Assembly (NCBI RefSeq): GCF_011682235.2
Contig: NZ_CP076718.1
Location: 2,339,793-2,403,792 of the forward strand
DNA from: Rhodocaloribacter litoris
GTDB taxonomy: Bacteria; Bacteroidota; Rhodothermia; Rhodothermales; ISCAR-4553
Length of the DNA: 64,000 nt
Direction of reading: 5' to 3'
Positions 31,652 to 40,500 of the stretch are shown one piece after another. The notes beneath the pieces are model-generated. The model was not told the origin of the DNA. It worked only from the letters and a program-made list of their open reading frames with translations, and made no database searches. Each line of letters starts with the position of its first letter. Position 1 is the stretch's first letter. Both the position numbers and the translations under genes were made by a program.

Positions 31652-32341
31652 ATGAACGTGCTCGACATTACCGGCGTGACGAAGGTGTACAACCCCGATA
31701 CCGTGCCCGTGCATGCCTTGCGCGGGGTGGACCTCGAGGTGTCGGCGGGCGAGTTTACGGCCATCGTGGGACCGTCGGGCTCGGGCAAGACGACCCTGCT
31801 GAACCTCATCGGCGGGCTGGACCGGCCCACCGCGGGCCAGATACGCATCAACGGCATCGACCTGGCCACGCTGTCGGCGAACAAGCTCATCGACTTCCGG
31901 CGCGACCACATCGGCTTCGTCTTCCAGTCGTACAACCTCATCCCGGTGCTGACGGCGCGCGAGAATGCCGAGTTCGTCATGCTGCTGCAGAAAAGGCCGC
32001 GGGCCGAGCGCGAGGCGCGCGTGACGCAGTTGCTGCGCGAGGTGGGGCTGGAAGACAGGATGGACTACCGGCCCACCCAGCTCTCGGGCGGGCAGCAACA
32101 GCGCGTGGCCGTGGTGCGCGCCCTGGCGCCCCGGCCGCGCTTCATCCTGGCCGACGAACCCACGGCCAACCTCGACTCGGTGTCCACGGCCAACCTGCTC
32201 GACATCATGGCACGCCTCAACCGCGAAGAGGGCGTCACCTTCCTGTTTTCAACCCACGATCAACGCGTCATCGACCGGGCCCGCCGCGTGGTGCGCCTCG
32301 AGGACGGCCAAATCGTTTCGGATGAGGTCTTTGACCGGTAA
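31652..32341 (+). CDS. LolD/MacB-type ABC transporter ATP-binding protein
   Basis: 229 residues. Walker [11 protein letters not shown]-loop [14 protein letters not shown], signature LSGGQQQR and Walker [14 protein letters not shown] are all intact, followed by the H-loop STHDQRV. It drives the two FtsX permeases. The [12 protein letters not shown] segment and length are typical of the LolD family. The end overlaps the start of the porin-like gene by 20 bases. Confidence 0.95.
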   Translation: MNVLDITGVTKVYNPDTVPVHALRGVDLEVSAGEFTAIVGPSGSGKTTLLNLIGGLDRPTAGQIRINGIDLATLSANKLIDFRRDHIGFVFQSYNLIPVLTARENAEFVMLLQKRPRAEREARVTQLLREVGLEDRMDYRPTQLSGGQQQRVAVVRALAPRPRFILADEPTANLDSVSTANLLDIMARLNREEGVTFLFSTHDQRVIDRARRVVRLEDGQIVSDEVFDR

Positions 32342-33515
32342 GGTACTGCTGCTGGGGCTGCTGCTCGGCCCGGTTCCCCTGGTCGGCTCGGCTCAGACGC
32401 CCGACGCGGGCGGCTCCCTTGACCCGTGGCAGGCTTCGGGCTACGTCAAGATCCTGCAATCGGCCATCTTCCTGGAGCCGGTGTCGCCCCGGCTTCCCTT
32501 CGAGACGCAACTCTATGACAACCTTCTGCACCAGCGCCTCAACCTCGACTGGTACGCCAGCGAGCATTTGAGCCTGCAACTGGGGTGGCGCAACCGCCTG
32601 TTCTGGGGCGACCAGGTGCGCCTCTTCGGTGCGTCCTTTATCGAACTGCAGGAGGAGGGCGACGAGCTACTCGACCTGAGCTGGGGCCATGCCTCTCCCA
32701 GCGGCGTGGCCGTGCACAGCGCCATCGACCGCCTCTACGCCACCTGGACCCGGGGCCTCTGGGAGGTGCGCCTCGGCCGCCAGCGCATCAACTGGGGCAT
32801 CAGCACCATCTGGAACCCCAACGACCTGTTCAACACCTTCTCGTTCGTCGACTTCGACTACGAGGAGCGGCCCGGCAGCGATGCCCTGCGCATCCAGCGC
32901 TACCTGGGCTTCGCCGCGCGCCTCGAACTGGCCGTCCGCCCGGCCGGCCGCCTCGACGAGGCCGTCATCGCCGGCCTCTACGCCTTCAACAGGGCCGAAT
33001 ACGACGTCCAGATACTGGCCGGCCGCATGCGAACCGACTGGGTGCTGGGGGCCGGCTGGGCCGGCGCCCTCGGCGAGGCCGGCTTCAAGGGCGAGTGGAC
33101 AGCCTTCTACGACCCCGAGGCCGACCGCATCGACCTGGCAGCCACCGTCGCCCTGGACTACATGTGGCCCGGCGCCTTCTACCTCAACGCCGGCTTCCTC
33201 TACACCAGCACCGGCACCACCGACGGCGCCCTCGACCTGTTCGGCTACCGCCCCTCGGCCAAAACCCTCTACCCCTTCACGTACTCGCTGCTGCTCACGA
33301 GTTCCTACGCCTTCACCCCCCTGCTCAACGGCAGCCTCACCCTCATCTACAGCCCGGGCCCCAGCCATACCACCTTCCTCAACCCCACCCTCACCCTCTC
33401 GATAGCCGACAACTGGGACCTGGCGCTCGTCGGCCAGCTCGAGGCGCTGCGCCGCGACGGCACCGGGACCTTGCCCGTCAAGGCGGCCTTCCTGCGCCTG
33501 AAGTTTTCGTACTGA
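32322..33515 (+). CDS. Outer-membrane beta-barrel protein
   Basis: 397 residues from ATG 32322, overlapping the ABC ATPase. A signal peptide (LLLGLLLGPVPLVGSAQ) is followed by alternating amphipathic strands ending in a C-terminal aromatic residue (LRLKFSY), as barrel proteins do. WEVRLGRQRINWG and IWNPNDLFNTFSF are reminiscent of porin-like DUF1302 proteins. It is probably the outer-membrane partner of the LolA/FtsX/LolD-like set. The family name is uncertain. Confidence 0.75.
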   Translation: MRSLTGKVLLLGLLLGPVPLVGSAQTPDAGGSLDPWQASGYVKILQSAIFLEPVSPRLPFETQLYDNLLHQRLNLDWYASEHLSLQLGWRNRLFWGDQVRLFGASFIELQEEGDELLDLSWGHASPSGVAVHSAIDRLYATWTRGLWEVRLGRQRINWGISTIWNPNDLFNTFSFVDFDYEERPGSDALRIQRYLGFAARLELAVRPAGRLDEAVIAGLYAFNRAEYDVQILAGRMRTDWVLGAGWAGALGEAGFKGEWTAFYDPEADRIDLAATVALDYMWPGAFYLNAGFLYTSTGTTDGALDLFGYRPSAKTLYPFTYSLLLTSSYAFTPLLNGSLTLIYSPGPSHTTFLNPTLTLSIADNWDLALVGQLEALRRDGTGTLPVKAAFLRLKFSY

Positions 33516-33520
33516 CGCCC

Positions 33521-33539
33521 GGGCACACCATGCCCTTTT
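33521..33539 (+). terminator. Weak terminator after the beta-barrel gene
   Basis: A 5-bp stem GGGCA/TGCCC (33521-33525, 33531-33535) followed by TTTT, between convergent genes. Confidence 0.35.
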
Positions 33540-33559
33540 AGCGGGCCAACGACCGTGCT

Positions 33560-36067
33560 TCAGGAATCCCCGGGGGCACGGTAGGCGAGCAGCCGCAGGG
33601 CGTTGAAGACGACCACGAGGGTGCTCCCCTCATGGAGCGCCACCGCCGGACCGATGCCGAGGCCAAAGAGCGTGGCCGGGATGAGGAAAACGACCATCCC
33701 CAGGCTCATCCACAGGTTCTGCCGGATAATGCGGCTCGTCTGGCGCGAGAGGCCGACGGCAAAGGGCAGGTGCTCCAGCCGGTCGGCCATGAGCGCCACG
33801 TCGGCCGTCTCCAGCGCCACGTCCGATCCGGCAGCTCCCATCGCGATGCCGACGGTGGCATTCGCCATGGCGGGGGCATCGTTGACGCCGTCGCCCACCA
33901 TCGCCACCTTCTCTTCGCGGCTGAGTCGCTGGATGATGTCCACCTTGTCGTCGGGCATGAGGTCGCCGTAGGCCTCGTCCAGGCCGACTTGCCGGGCGAT
34001 GGCGTCGACCACCCGCTGGTTGTCGCCCGAGATCATCACCATGCGGCGCATGCCCAGTTCGCGGAGCCGGACCACGGTTTCGGCGGCGGCCTCGCGCGGG
34101 GTATCCATCAGGCCCAGCACCCCCAGGTACCGCTCGCCGCGGCGGACAATCATCGTGGTGCGGCCTTCCGTCTCCAGCCGCTCGACGGTTTCACGGATCG
34201 TCTCGGGCAGCGGCAGACCTTCGACCTCGCGGAAGAGATCATCCTTGCCGATGTAGACAACCTCACCATCCAGCCGGGCCCGGACGCCGCGCCCGGTGAT
34301 GCTCTCCAGGTCGTGCGCCTCCTCCATGGCCTCTCCGTTCAGACGTTCTCTTCCAAGTCGAACGACGGCCCGCGCGAGGGGGTGATCGGAGAGCTTCTCG
34401 ACGGCGACGGCCGTTCGGAGGAGCGCTGCTTCTTCGACGTCCTCGGCAGGCACCACGTCCGTCACACGCGGATTGCCCTCGGTGAGCGTGCCGGTCTTGT
34501 CGAAGGCGATGGCCGAGAGCGTGCCCAGGTTTTCGAGCGGGCCGCCGCCCTTGACGAGCACGCCACCGCGCCCGGCGCGGGCCACGCCACTGAGCACCGC
34601 GCTGGGTGTGGCGATGGCAAGCGCGCACGGGCTGGCGGCCACCAGCACCGCCATCGCCCGGTAGAAGCTGGCCGCGAACGGCTCGTCGAGGACGACCCAG
34701 GCAAAGAGCAGCAACACCACGAAGCCCAGCACGGCCGGCACGAACACCCGTTCGAACCGGTCGGTGAAGCGCTGGGTAGGCGACTTCTGCGTCTCGGCCT
34801 CGGTCACCAGCTGCACCACCCGGGCCAGCGTCGACTCGGTCGAGCGACGCGCCACGACGACCTCCAGGGCGCCGCTGCCGTTGATCGTGCCGGCAAAGAC
34901 GCGATGCTCGGGGTCGAGTTGCTGCCAGCGCTCCAGGGCTTGCTCGGGATCCTCGACCGGCTTTTTATCCACGGGCACGCTCTCGCCCGTGACGGGAGCC
35001 TGATTGACGGCGCTCGTGCCCTTCAGGACGAAGCCGTCCGCCGGGATGCGCTCGTCGGGGCGCACGATGACCACGTCCCCGACCTCCAGTTCTTCGACGG
35101 GAATCTCGCGTTCTTCCCCCCCGCGGTGCACGATGGCGGTGTCGGGCGCGAGGTCGGCCAGCGCCTCGATGGCCCTGCGAGCGCGGCCCATGGCGTAGTG
35201 CTCCAGGGCGTGGCCCATCGAGAAGAGGAAAAGCAAGAGCGCCCCCTCGAACCACTCGCCCAGCACGGCGGCTCCGGCGGCGGCGACGAGCATCAGGAAG
35301 TCGATCTCGAAGCGGCCCACCCGGATGTTGTCGATGGCCTCACGGAGCGTGAAGAAGCCGCCGAAGAAGTACCCGCCCAGGTAAAGTGCGAAGGGAATCC
35401 ATGCCATGACGCCCGTGAAGGTCTCCAGCCCCCAGCCGAGCCCGACGCAGACGCCGGAGATGATGGCGAAGATGAGCTCGGTTTTTTCGCCGAAAACGCC
35501 CCCGTGGTCATGCTCTGGCTCCGCCTCGGGGCGATGCTCCGGCCGGGGGGCAGCAGGTTCTTCCGGTGCGGCAGACACGCCTTCCTCCTTTTCGAGGGGG
35601 CGTACCGGATGCGGCTCACGCTCCACCACCCGGACGCCCATCTCGCGGAGCACCTCGCGGAGGGCCTCTTTATCGATCCGCATCCTGTCGAACTCCACCC
35701 GCAGCAGGCCGGCTGCGGTGGCCTCGGCCTCCAGCACGCCGGGACGGTGCCGGAGCCGCTCGGCGACGGTGCGCGCCCGGCGCTGATGGAGGATTCCTCT
35801 GACCTCCCAGAGCACATGCCCGTACTGATCGGTGATGCGCGCACCCTGCCGGAGCGCCAGTTGTCGGATGCGCGGCAGGGGCAGCCCATCCGGGTCGTAG
35901 TGGATGCAGAGTTTCGCCGGCTCACCGTCGGTAGCGGTGAGGACATGGACGTGCTCCACACCCTCCTGTGCTTCCAGACTGGCGGTAAGCCGTCGCACAC
36001 AGGCGTCGCGGGCGTCCGGCACGTCGGGCAGGAGGATGGGCAGGTCGAGTTGCAGCTTGTCAGGCAT
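33560..36067 (-). CDS. P1B-4-type metal-translocating ATPase (SPC motif)
   Basis: 835 residues from ATG 36067. The transmembrane motif is SPC (VAASPCALAIATPSAVL), not CPC, and the C-terminal helix carries HEGST; both mark subgroup P1B-4 (Co/Fe/Zn-type export). The phosphorylation loop DKTGTLTEG and hinge GDGVNDAPAMA are intact. The 180-residue N-terminal region looks like two HMA-type ferredoxin folds, but the metal CxxC is absent in both; a His/Glu-rich linker (EHRPEAEPEHDHGG) follows. It overlaps the CDF gene by 8 bases and is last in the metal-efflux operon. Which metal it moves cannot be decided here. Confidence 0.9.
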   Translation of the reverse strand: MPDKLQLDLPILLPDVPDARDACVRRLTASLEAQEGVEHVHVLTATDGEPAKLCIHYDPDGLPLPRIRQLALRQGARITDQYGHVLWEVRGILHQRRARTVAERLRHRPGVLEAEATAAGLLRVEFDRMRIDKEALREVLREMGVRVVEREPHPVRPLEKEEGVSAAPEEPAAPRPEHRPEAEPEHDHGGVFGEKTELIFAIISGVCVGLGWGLETFTGVMAWIPFALYLGGYFFGGFFTLREAIDNIRVGRFEIDFLMLVAAAGAAVLGEWFEGALLLFLFSMGHALEHYAMGRARRAIEALADLAPDTAIVHRGGEEREIPVEELEVGDVVIVRPDERIPADGFVLKGTSAVNQAPVTGESVPVDKKPVEDPEQALERWQQLDPEHRVFAGTINGSGALEVVVARRSTESTLARVVQLVTEAETQKSPTQRFTDRFERVFVPAVLGFVVLLLFAWVVLDEPFAASFYRAMAVLVAASPCALAIATPSAVLSGVARAGRGGVLVKGGGPLENLGTLSAIAFDKTGTLTEGNPRVTDVVPAEDVEEAALLRTAVAVEKLSDHPLARAVVRLGRERLNGEAMEEAHDLESITGRGVRARLDGEVVYIGKDDLFREVEGLPLPETIRETVERLETEGRTTMIVRRGERYLGVLGLMDTPREAAAETVVRLRELGMRRMVMISGDNQRVVDAIARQVGLDEAYGDLMPDDKVDIIQRLSREEKVAMVGDGVNDAPAMANATVGIAMGAAGSDVALETADVALMADRLEHLPFAVGLSRQTSRIIRQNLWMSLGMVVFLIPATLFGLGIGPAVALHEGSTLVVVFNALRLLAYRAPGDS

Positions 36068-36869
36068 GGTTCTTTCCGTTTGCGAGGGCAAGGATCTGCC
36101 GGGCGCCGCGCGCGACGATGAGGAAGATGAGCGCGCCGGCAAGGAGGTCCGGAAGGCGTGAGGACGTCGCCCAGACGAGCAGGCCCGCCACGATGACGAG
36201 CCCGTTCACCTTGATGTCGTTGGAGGTGAAGATCCAGCTGGCCTCTACATGGGCCTCGCCCCGGCGGGCGCGGGTCAGAACGAGGAGCGTCGCCACATTG
36301 CCGACGAGCGCGAGGGCGGCGACGACAATCATCGTGGTTACGTCCGGGACGCCTTCCCCCATCACAAACCGGCGGGCGACCTCGACGAGGCCGAAGACGG
36401 CGAGGCCGAACTGGAGATACCCGCTGTAGCGCGCGAGCCGCTTCTTGCGCAGCATCGGGCCGCCGACGGCCGCGAGGCTCAGGGCATAGACGAGTGCGTC
36501 GGCCAGCATGTCGAGCGAATCGGCCACGAGGCCCATCGAGCCCGCGAGAAAGCCGGCCGTGATCTCGCCCACGAAGAAGGCGGCGTTGATGGCAAGGGCG
36601 ACCGCCAGCGGGCGTTTCTCGTCGTCGGAGGTGGCCTCCAACGGATCGTCTACCGCCTCGGTCGTGCCAACTTGAATGGCACCCAGCCCGAGCCTTTCCA
36701 GCGCCGCGGTGATGCCGGCTGCCTCACGGCGGTGGTACACGGTGAGGCGCCGCGCCGGGAGGTCGAAGACCAGGCGCTCGACGCCGTCCATGCCTTCGAG
36801 GCGCATCCGGACCATCTGCTCCTCGGCGGCACAGTCCATCTTTTCGATGTGGTAGGTCGTCCGGAGCAT
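36060..36869 (-). CDS. CDF-family cation transporter with an N-terminal HMA-like domain
   Basis: 269 residues. Residues 1-70 are an HMA-like domain with MDCAAEE. Six membrane helices follow; helix 2 has the CDF metal site DSLDMLADAL. The usual C-terminal cytoplasmic domain is missing, the chain ending shortly after helix 6 (GARQILALANGKNHA). It exports divalent metals such as Zn or Co by proton antiport in the family. It overlaps the P1B-4 ATPase gene, so it is translated together with it. Confidence 0.85.
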   Translation of the reverse strand: MLRTTYHIEKMDCAAEEQMVRMRLEGMDGVERLVFDLPARRLTVYHRREAAGITAALERLGLGAIQVGTTEAVDDPLEATSDDEKRPLAVALAINAAFFVGEITAGFLAGSMGLVADSLDMLADALVYALSLAAVGGPMLRKKRLARYSGYLQFGLAVFGLVEVARRFVMGEGVPDVTTMIVVAALALVGNVATLLVLTRARRGEAHVEASWIFTSNDIKVNGLVIVAGLLVWATSSRLPDLLAGALIFLIVARGARQILALANGKNHA

Positions 36870-36914
36870 TGGGTCAGAAGTTGTCGTGGGGCTCCCTCTC
36901 TGCTAAGACAGCGT

Positions 36915-37256
36915 TCATACGGCCACCTCCCCGCGCTCGCCCGTCGAGATGCGCACGGCGTCTTCCACGGGCCAGACGAAGATCTTTCCGTCGCCGCGCA
37001 GGCCCGTGTGCGCTTCCCGGCGGATGGTCTCGACGATCGGCTCGACGAGCGCGTCGCGGCAGACGATCTCGAGCCGTACGTGCGGGATAAAGTCCGCGAG
37101 TCCTTCCTTGATCGTATGCGGCGCGCCACCGGCACGCCCGCGCCCGAAGCCCCGAACGTCGGATACACTCACCCCGGAGAGCCCTTCCACATGGTGCAAT
37201 GCGAGCGTCACGGATTCCAGTTTGTGCGGTTTGATGTAGGCTACGATGGCTTTCAT
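36915..37256 (-). CDS. PII-like signalling protein of the metal-efflux-associated group (PII-NG)
   Basis: 113 residues from ATG 37256 (MKAIVAYIKPHKLESVTLAL). The PII fold is clear: SVSDVRGFGRGRAGG leading into the T-loop, then VRLEIVCRDALVEPIVETI and GDGKIFVWPVEDAVRISTGERG, which carries the ATP-binding segment. The T-loop is shorter than in GlnB and lacks the usual uridylylated Tyr region, as in the group known as PII-NG, found beside CusA-type pumps. It lies 71 bases after cusA. It probably links energy or metabolite state to metal efflux; this is inference. Confidence 0.85.
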   Translation of the reverse strand: MKAIVAYIKPHKLESVTLALHHVEGLSGVSVSDVRGFGRGRAGGAPHTIKEGLADFIPHVRLEIVCRDALVEPIVETIRREAHTGLRGDGKIFVWPVEDAVRISTGERGEVAV

Positions 37257-37327
37257 GAGGAACACCTGGTTGCGGGAGAGGAAAGTGAAAGGCGCACCCG
37301 CCCGGGCGGATGCGCGGGTTTCGGGGA

Positions 37328-40300
37328 TCAGGCCTCGGAGGCGCCCGGTCCGTCCGGCGCATCCGGAGAGGGATGGACGGGCAGGGCGCGTTCCGGCGCG
37401 ACGGAGAACCATTTGTAGAAGGCCGGGAGCACCAGCAGCGTGAGGACCGTCGAGGTGACGAGACCGCCGACCACCACGGTGGCCAGGGGCCGTTGCACCT
37501 CCGAGCCGGTGCCCGTGGAAAAGAGCAGCGGGATGAGCCCGAGCGCCGTGGTGAGGGCCGTCATGAGCACCGGGCGCAGGCGCAGGAGCGCCCCCTCCAC
37601 CGACGCGCGGTCCATCTCTACGCCGTCCTCGATGAGCTGGTTGAGGTACGTCACGAGCACCATCCCGTTTTCGAGCGCGATGCCGAAGAGGGCGATGAAG
37701 CCCACCGACGCCGGCACCGACAGGTTCTGCCCGGTGATGAAGAGCGCCACGATGCCGCCTACGAGAGCCAGCGGGATGTTGAGCACGATCAGCGCCGCGT
37801 TCCGGAGCGAGTTGAAGCTCGCATAGAGCAGCAGAAAAAGCAGCAGCAGCGTGATCGGCACGACCACGGCGAGGCGCTTGTTCGCCTCCTGCTGAAGCCG
37901 GAACTGCCCGCCCCACGTCGTGAAATAGCCCGTCGGCAGGTCCACGCGTTGCCGGATCACCTCCTGCGCTTCCTCGACGAAGGAGCCGATGTCGCGTCCC
38001 TCCACGTTGAGCTGGATGGTGATGAAGCGCTGGTTGTTCTCGCGCGTGATCTGGCGCGGGCCGATGATCTCGTCGATCTCGGCGAGGTCGCTCAGGGGCA
38101 CGATCGCACCGCCGGGTGTGGGGATGAGCAGCCCCGCGATGGCCTCCGGCGTTGCGCGATACTCGGGCTTGAAGCGCACGTAGATGTCGAAGCGCCGGAT
38201 GCCCTCGAAGATCTGCCCTGCCGTCTCGCCTCCGATGGCGGCGCGGATGGTCCGTTGCACGTCGGCCACGCTCGCGCCGTAACGGGCGATGGCCTGGCGG
38301 TCCACCCGGATGCGGAGCTGCGGCGTGCCGCTGATCTGGTCGGCCTGCACGTCGGCGGCACCCGGCACCTGCTGCACGGCGGCGGCGATCTCGTCCGCCT
38401 TCTCCTTGAGCACGTCGAGGTCGTCGCCGAAGAGCTTGATCGCCAGTTCGGCACGGACGCCTTCGAGCAGTTCGTCCACCGTCATCTGGATGGGCTGCGT
38501 GAAGTTCGTCAGCACGCCGGGGATCTCGCCGACGTCCCGGCGGATGCCTTCGAGCAGGGCTTCCTGATCCTCGAACCGCCAGGTGTCCTCGGGTTCGAGG
38601 ATCAGGTACATCTCGGCGCTGTTGACCGGGTCCGTATGCGCCCCGACCTCGCCCCGCCCGATGCGGCTGACGACGTGGCGGATCTCCGGGATCTGCATCA
38701 GGCGGCGTTCCACGCGAAGCGTCGTCTCCGTGCTCTCCCGGAGCGAGATCGAGGGGGCCATGGTCAGCCGGAGCACGAGCGTCCCCTCCTGAAGCGTGGG
38801 CGTAAACTCGGAGCCCAGGAACGGGAAGATGGCCATGCCGATCAGGAGCAGTGTCACCGCCAGTGCGACGGCCCATTTCCGCGAGCGAACGAAGAACGTC
38901 ACCAGTGGGCGGTAGGCCGCCATGGCCCACGCCAGGGCGCGCTCGGCAATACCCGGCTTCTTCTTCGAACCGTCCGCCTGCCGGGGCACGCGCCGCATCA
39001 GGAGGTCCGAGAGTACCGGGGCCACGAACAGGGCGAAGAGGAGGGAGCCGAACATCGCCAGGGCCACGGTATAGGCCAGCGGGCGGAACGTCTTGCCCTC
39101 GACGCCCTGCAACGTGAACAGCGGCAGAAAGACGACCACGATGATCAGGATGGCGAAGGCGACGGGCCGCGCCACTTCCCTGCACGCCCGCGCCACCACA
39201 TGGACGCGCGGCTCATCCGGATCCGCCTCCCGCAGCATCCGGTCCACGTTCTCCACCATCACGATGGCCCCGTCCACCATCATGCCGATGGCGATGGCCA
39301 GCCCGCCGAGCGACATCAGGTTGGCCGAGATGCCGAACTGCTTCATCCAGATCATGGCGAAGAGCACCGAGAACGGGATCGCCAGCGCCACCACCACACT
39401 CGGGCGGAAGCTGCCGAGAAAGACGAACAGCACCACCACCACCAGCACGATCCCCTGCAACAGCGCATCCGTGACCGTGGCCACGGCGGACTCGACGAGC
39501 GTCTTTTGCTCGTAATACGGCACGATCCGCACCCCTTCGGGCAGGATGTCGTTGATTTCTCGCACCTTCTCCTCCACCCGCCCGATGACCGTCGAGGCGT
39601 TGGTGCCGAAGAGCTTGATCACCATCCCGGCCACGATCTCGCCGAGGCCGTCCATGGTCTGTACGCCGCGCCGGATGGCCCCGCCGATGGTCACCTCGGC
39701 CAGATCCCGCACGAAGACGGGTGTGCCGTCCACCGTCTTGACGACGATGTTTTCGAGGTCCGAGCGCCCTGTCGCCAGGCCCACCGAGCGCACGATGAAC
39801 TCCTCGCTGTTCTGCTCGATGAACTGCGCGCCGACGTTCAGGTTGTTCGCCTCGATGACTTCCAGCAGCTCCTGGATGGTCACATCGTACTGCAGGAGCG
39901 CCGCCGGATCGACCTGCACCTGAAACTGCTTCTCGTAGCCGCCGATGCCCAGCACCTCCGTCACCCCTGGCACGGTCTGGAGGTTGTACTTGACGATCCA
40001 GTCCTGTATCGTGCGGAGTTCTTCGAGGCTGTACTGCCCGGTGGTGTCGTCGAGGTAATAGAAGAGCACGAGCCCCATGCCGGTGGAGATCGGCCCCATC
40101 TCAGGCTCACCGAAGCCCTCGGGGATCTGATCCCGGGCCTCTTGCAGGCGCTCGCCCACGAGTTGGCGGGCGAAGTAGATGTCCGTCCCGTCTTTGAAAT
40201 AAATGTTGACCACCGAGAGCCCGAAGTTGGACACCGACCGGATCCGCTCCAGGTTCGGCAGGCCGTTCATGGCCGTCTCGATGGGGTAGGTGACGTACTG

Positions 40301-40483
40301 CTCGATCTCCTCGGGTGCGAGCCCGCTGGTAACGGTAAAGACCTGCACGAGCGAAGGCGACACGTCCGGGAACGCATCGACGGGCAGCTGCCGGTAACTG
40401 AGCCAGCCCCCGGCCATCACCAGCACCGCCAGCACGAGCACGAGCAACGGGCTCCGCAGGGATTGTTCTATGAGTTTATTCAT
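37328..40483 (-). CDS. CusA/CzcA-type heavy-metal efflux RND pump
   Basis: 1051 residues, MNKLIEQSLRSPLLVLVLAV at the start. Twelve membrane helices and two large periplasmic domains; PVDAFPDVSPSLVQVFTVT and the proton-relay helix LAIAIGMMVDGAIVMVEN are typical of the HME-RND family. That helix has Ala at the position where Zn/Co pumps (CzcA) have an extra Asp, as in the Cu/Ag pump CusA, so a monovalent substrate is favoured but not proven. It forms a tripartite exporter with the adaptor and TolC encoded just upstream. Confidence 0.93.
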   Translation of the reverse strand: MNKLIEQSLRSPLLVLVLAVLVMAGGWLSYRQLPVDAFPDVSPSLVQVFTVTSGLAPEEIEQYVTYPIETAMNGLPNLERIRSVSNFGLSVVNIYFKDGTDIYFARQLVGERLQEARDQIPEGFGEPEMGPISTGMGLVLFYYLDDTTGQYSLEELRTIQDWIVKYNLQTVPGVTEVLGIGGYEKQFQVQVDPAALLQYDVTIQELLEVIEANNLNVGAQFIEQNSEEFIVRSVGLATGRSDLENIVVKTVDGTPVFVRDLAEVTIGGAIRRGVQTMDGLGEIVAGMVIKLFGTNASTVIGRVEEKVREINDILPEGVRIVPYYEQKTLVESAVATVTDALLQGIVLVVVVLFVFLGSFRPSVVVALAIPFSVLFAMIWMKQFGISANLMSLGGLAIAIGMMVDGAIVMVENVDRMLREADPDEPRVHVVARACREVARPVAFAILIIVVVFLPLFTLQGVEGKTFRPLAYTVALAMFGSLLFALFVAPVLSDLLMRRVPRQADGSKKKPGIAERALAWAMAAYRPLVTFFVRSRKWAVALAVTLLLIGMAIFPFLGSEFTPTLQEGTLVLRLTMAPSISLRESTETTLRVERRLMQIPEIRHVVSRIGRGEVGAHTDPVNSAEMYLILEPEDTWRFEDQEALLEGIRRDVGEIPGVLTNFTQPIQMTVDELLEGVRAELAIKLFGDDLDVLKEKADEIAAAVQQVPGAADVQADQISGTPQLRIRVDRQAIARYGASVADVQRTIRAAIGGETAGQIFEGIRRFDIYVRFKPEYRATPEAIAGLLIPTPGGAIVPLSDLAEIDEIIGPRQITRENNQRFITIQLNVEGRDIGSFVEEAQEVIRQRVDLPTGYFTTWGGQFRLQQEANKRLAVVVPITLLLLFLLLYASFNSLRNAALIVLNIPLALVGGIVALFITGQNLSVPASVGFIALFGIALENGMVLVTYLNQLIEDGVEMDRASVEGALLRLRPVLMTALTTALGLIPLLFSTGTGSEVQRPLATVVVGGLVTSTVLTLLVLPAFYKWFSVAPERALPVHPSPDAPDGPGASEA

Positions 40484-40500
40484 GATGCTGCGTACCTGGC

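Noticed and set aside
36915-39185. Reading the PII-like protein as the end of a 756-codon protein
   Set aside because: The upstream part is antiparallel frame noise over cusA; the PII fold begins exactly at ATG 37256.
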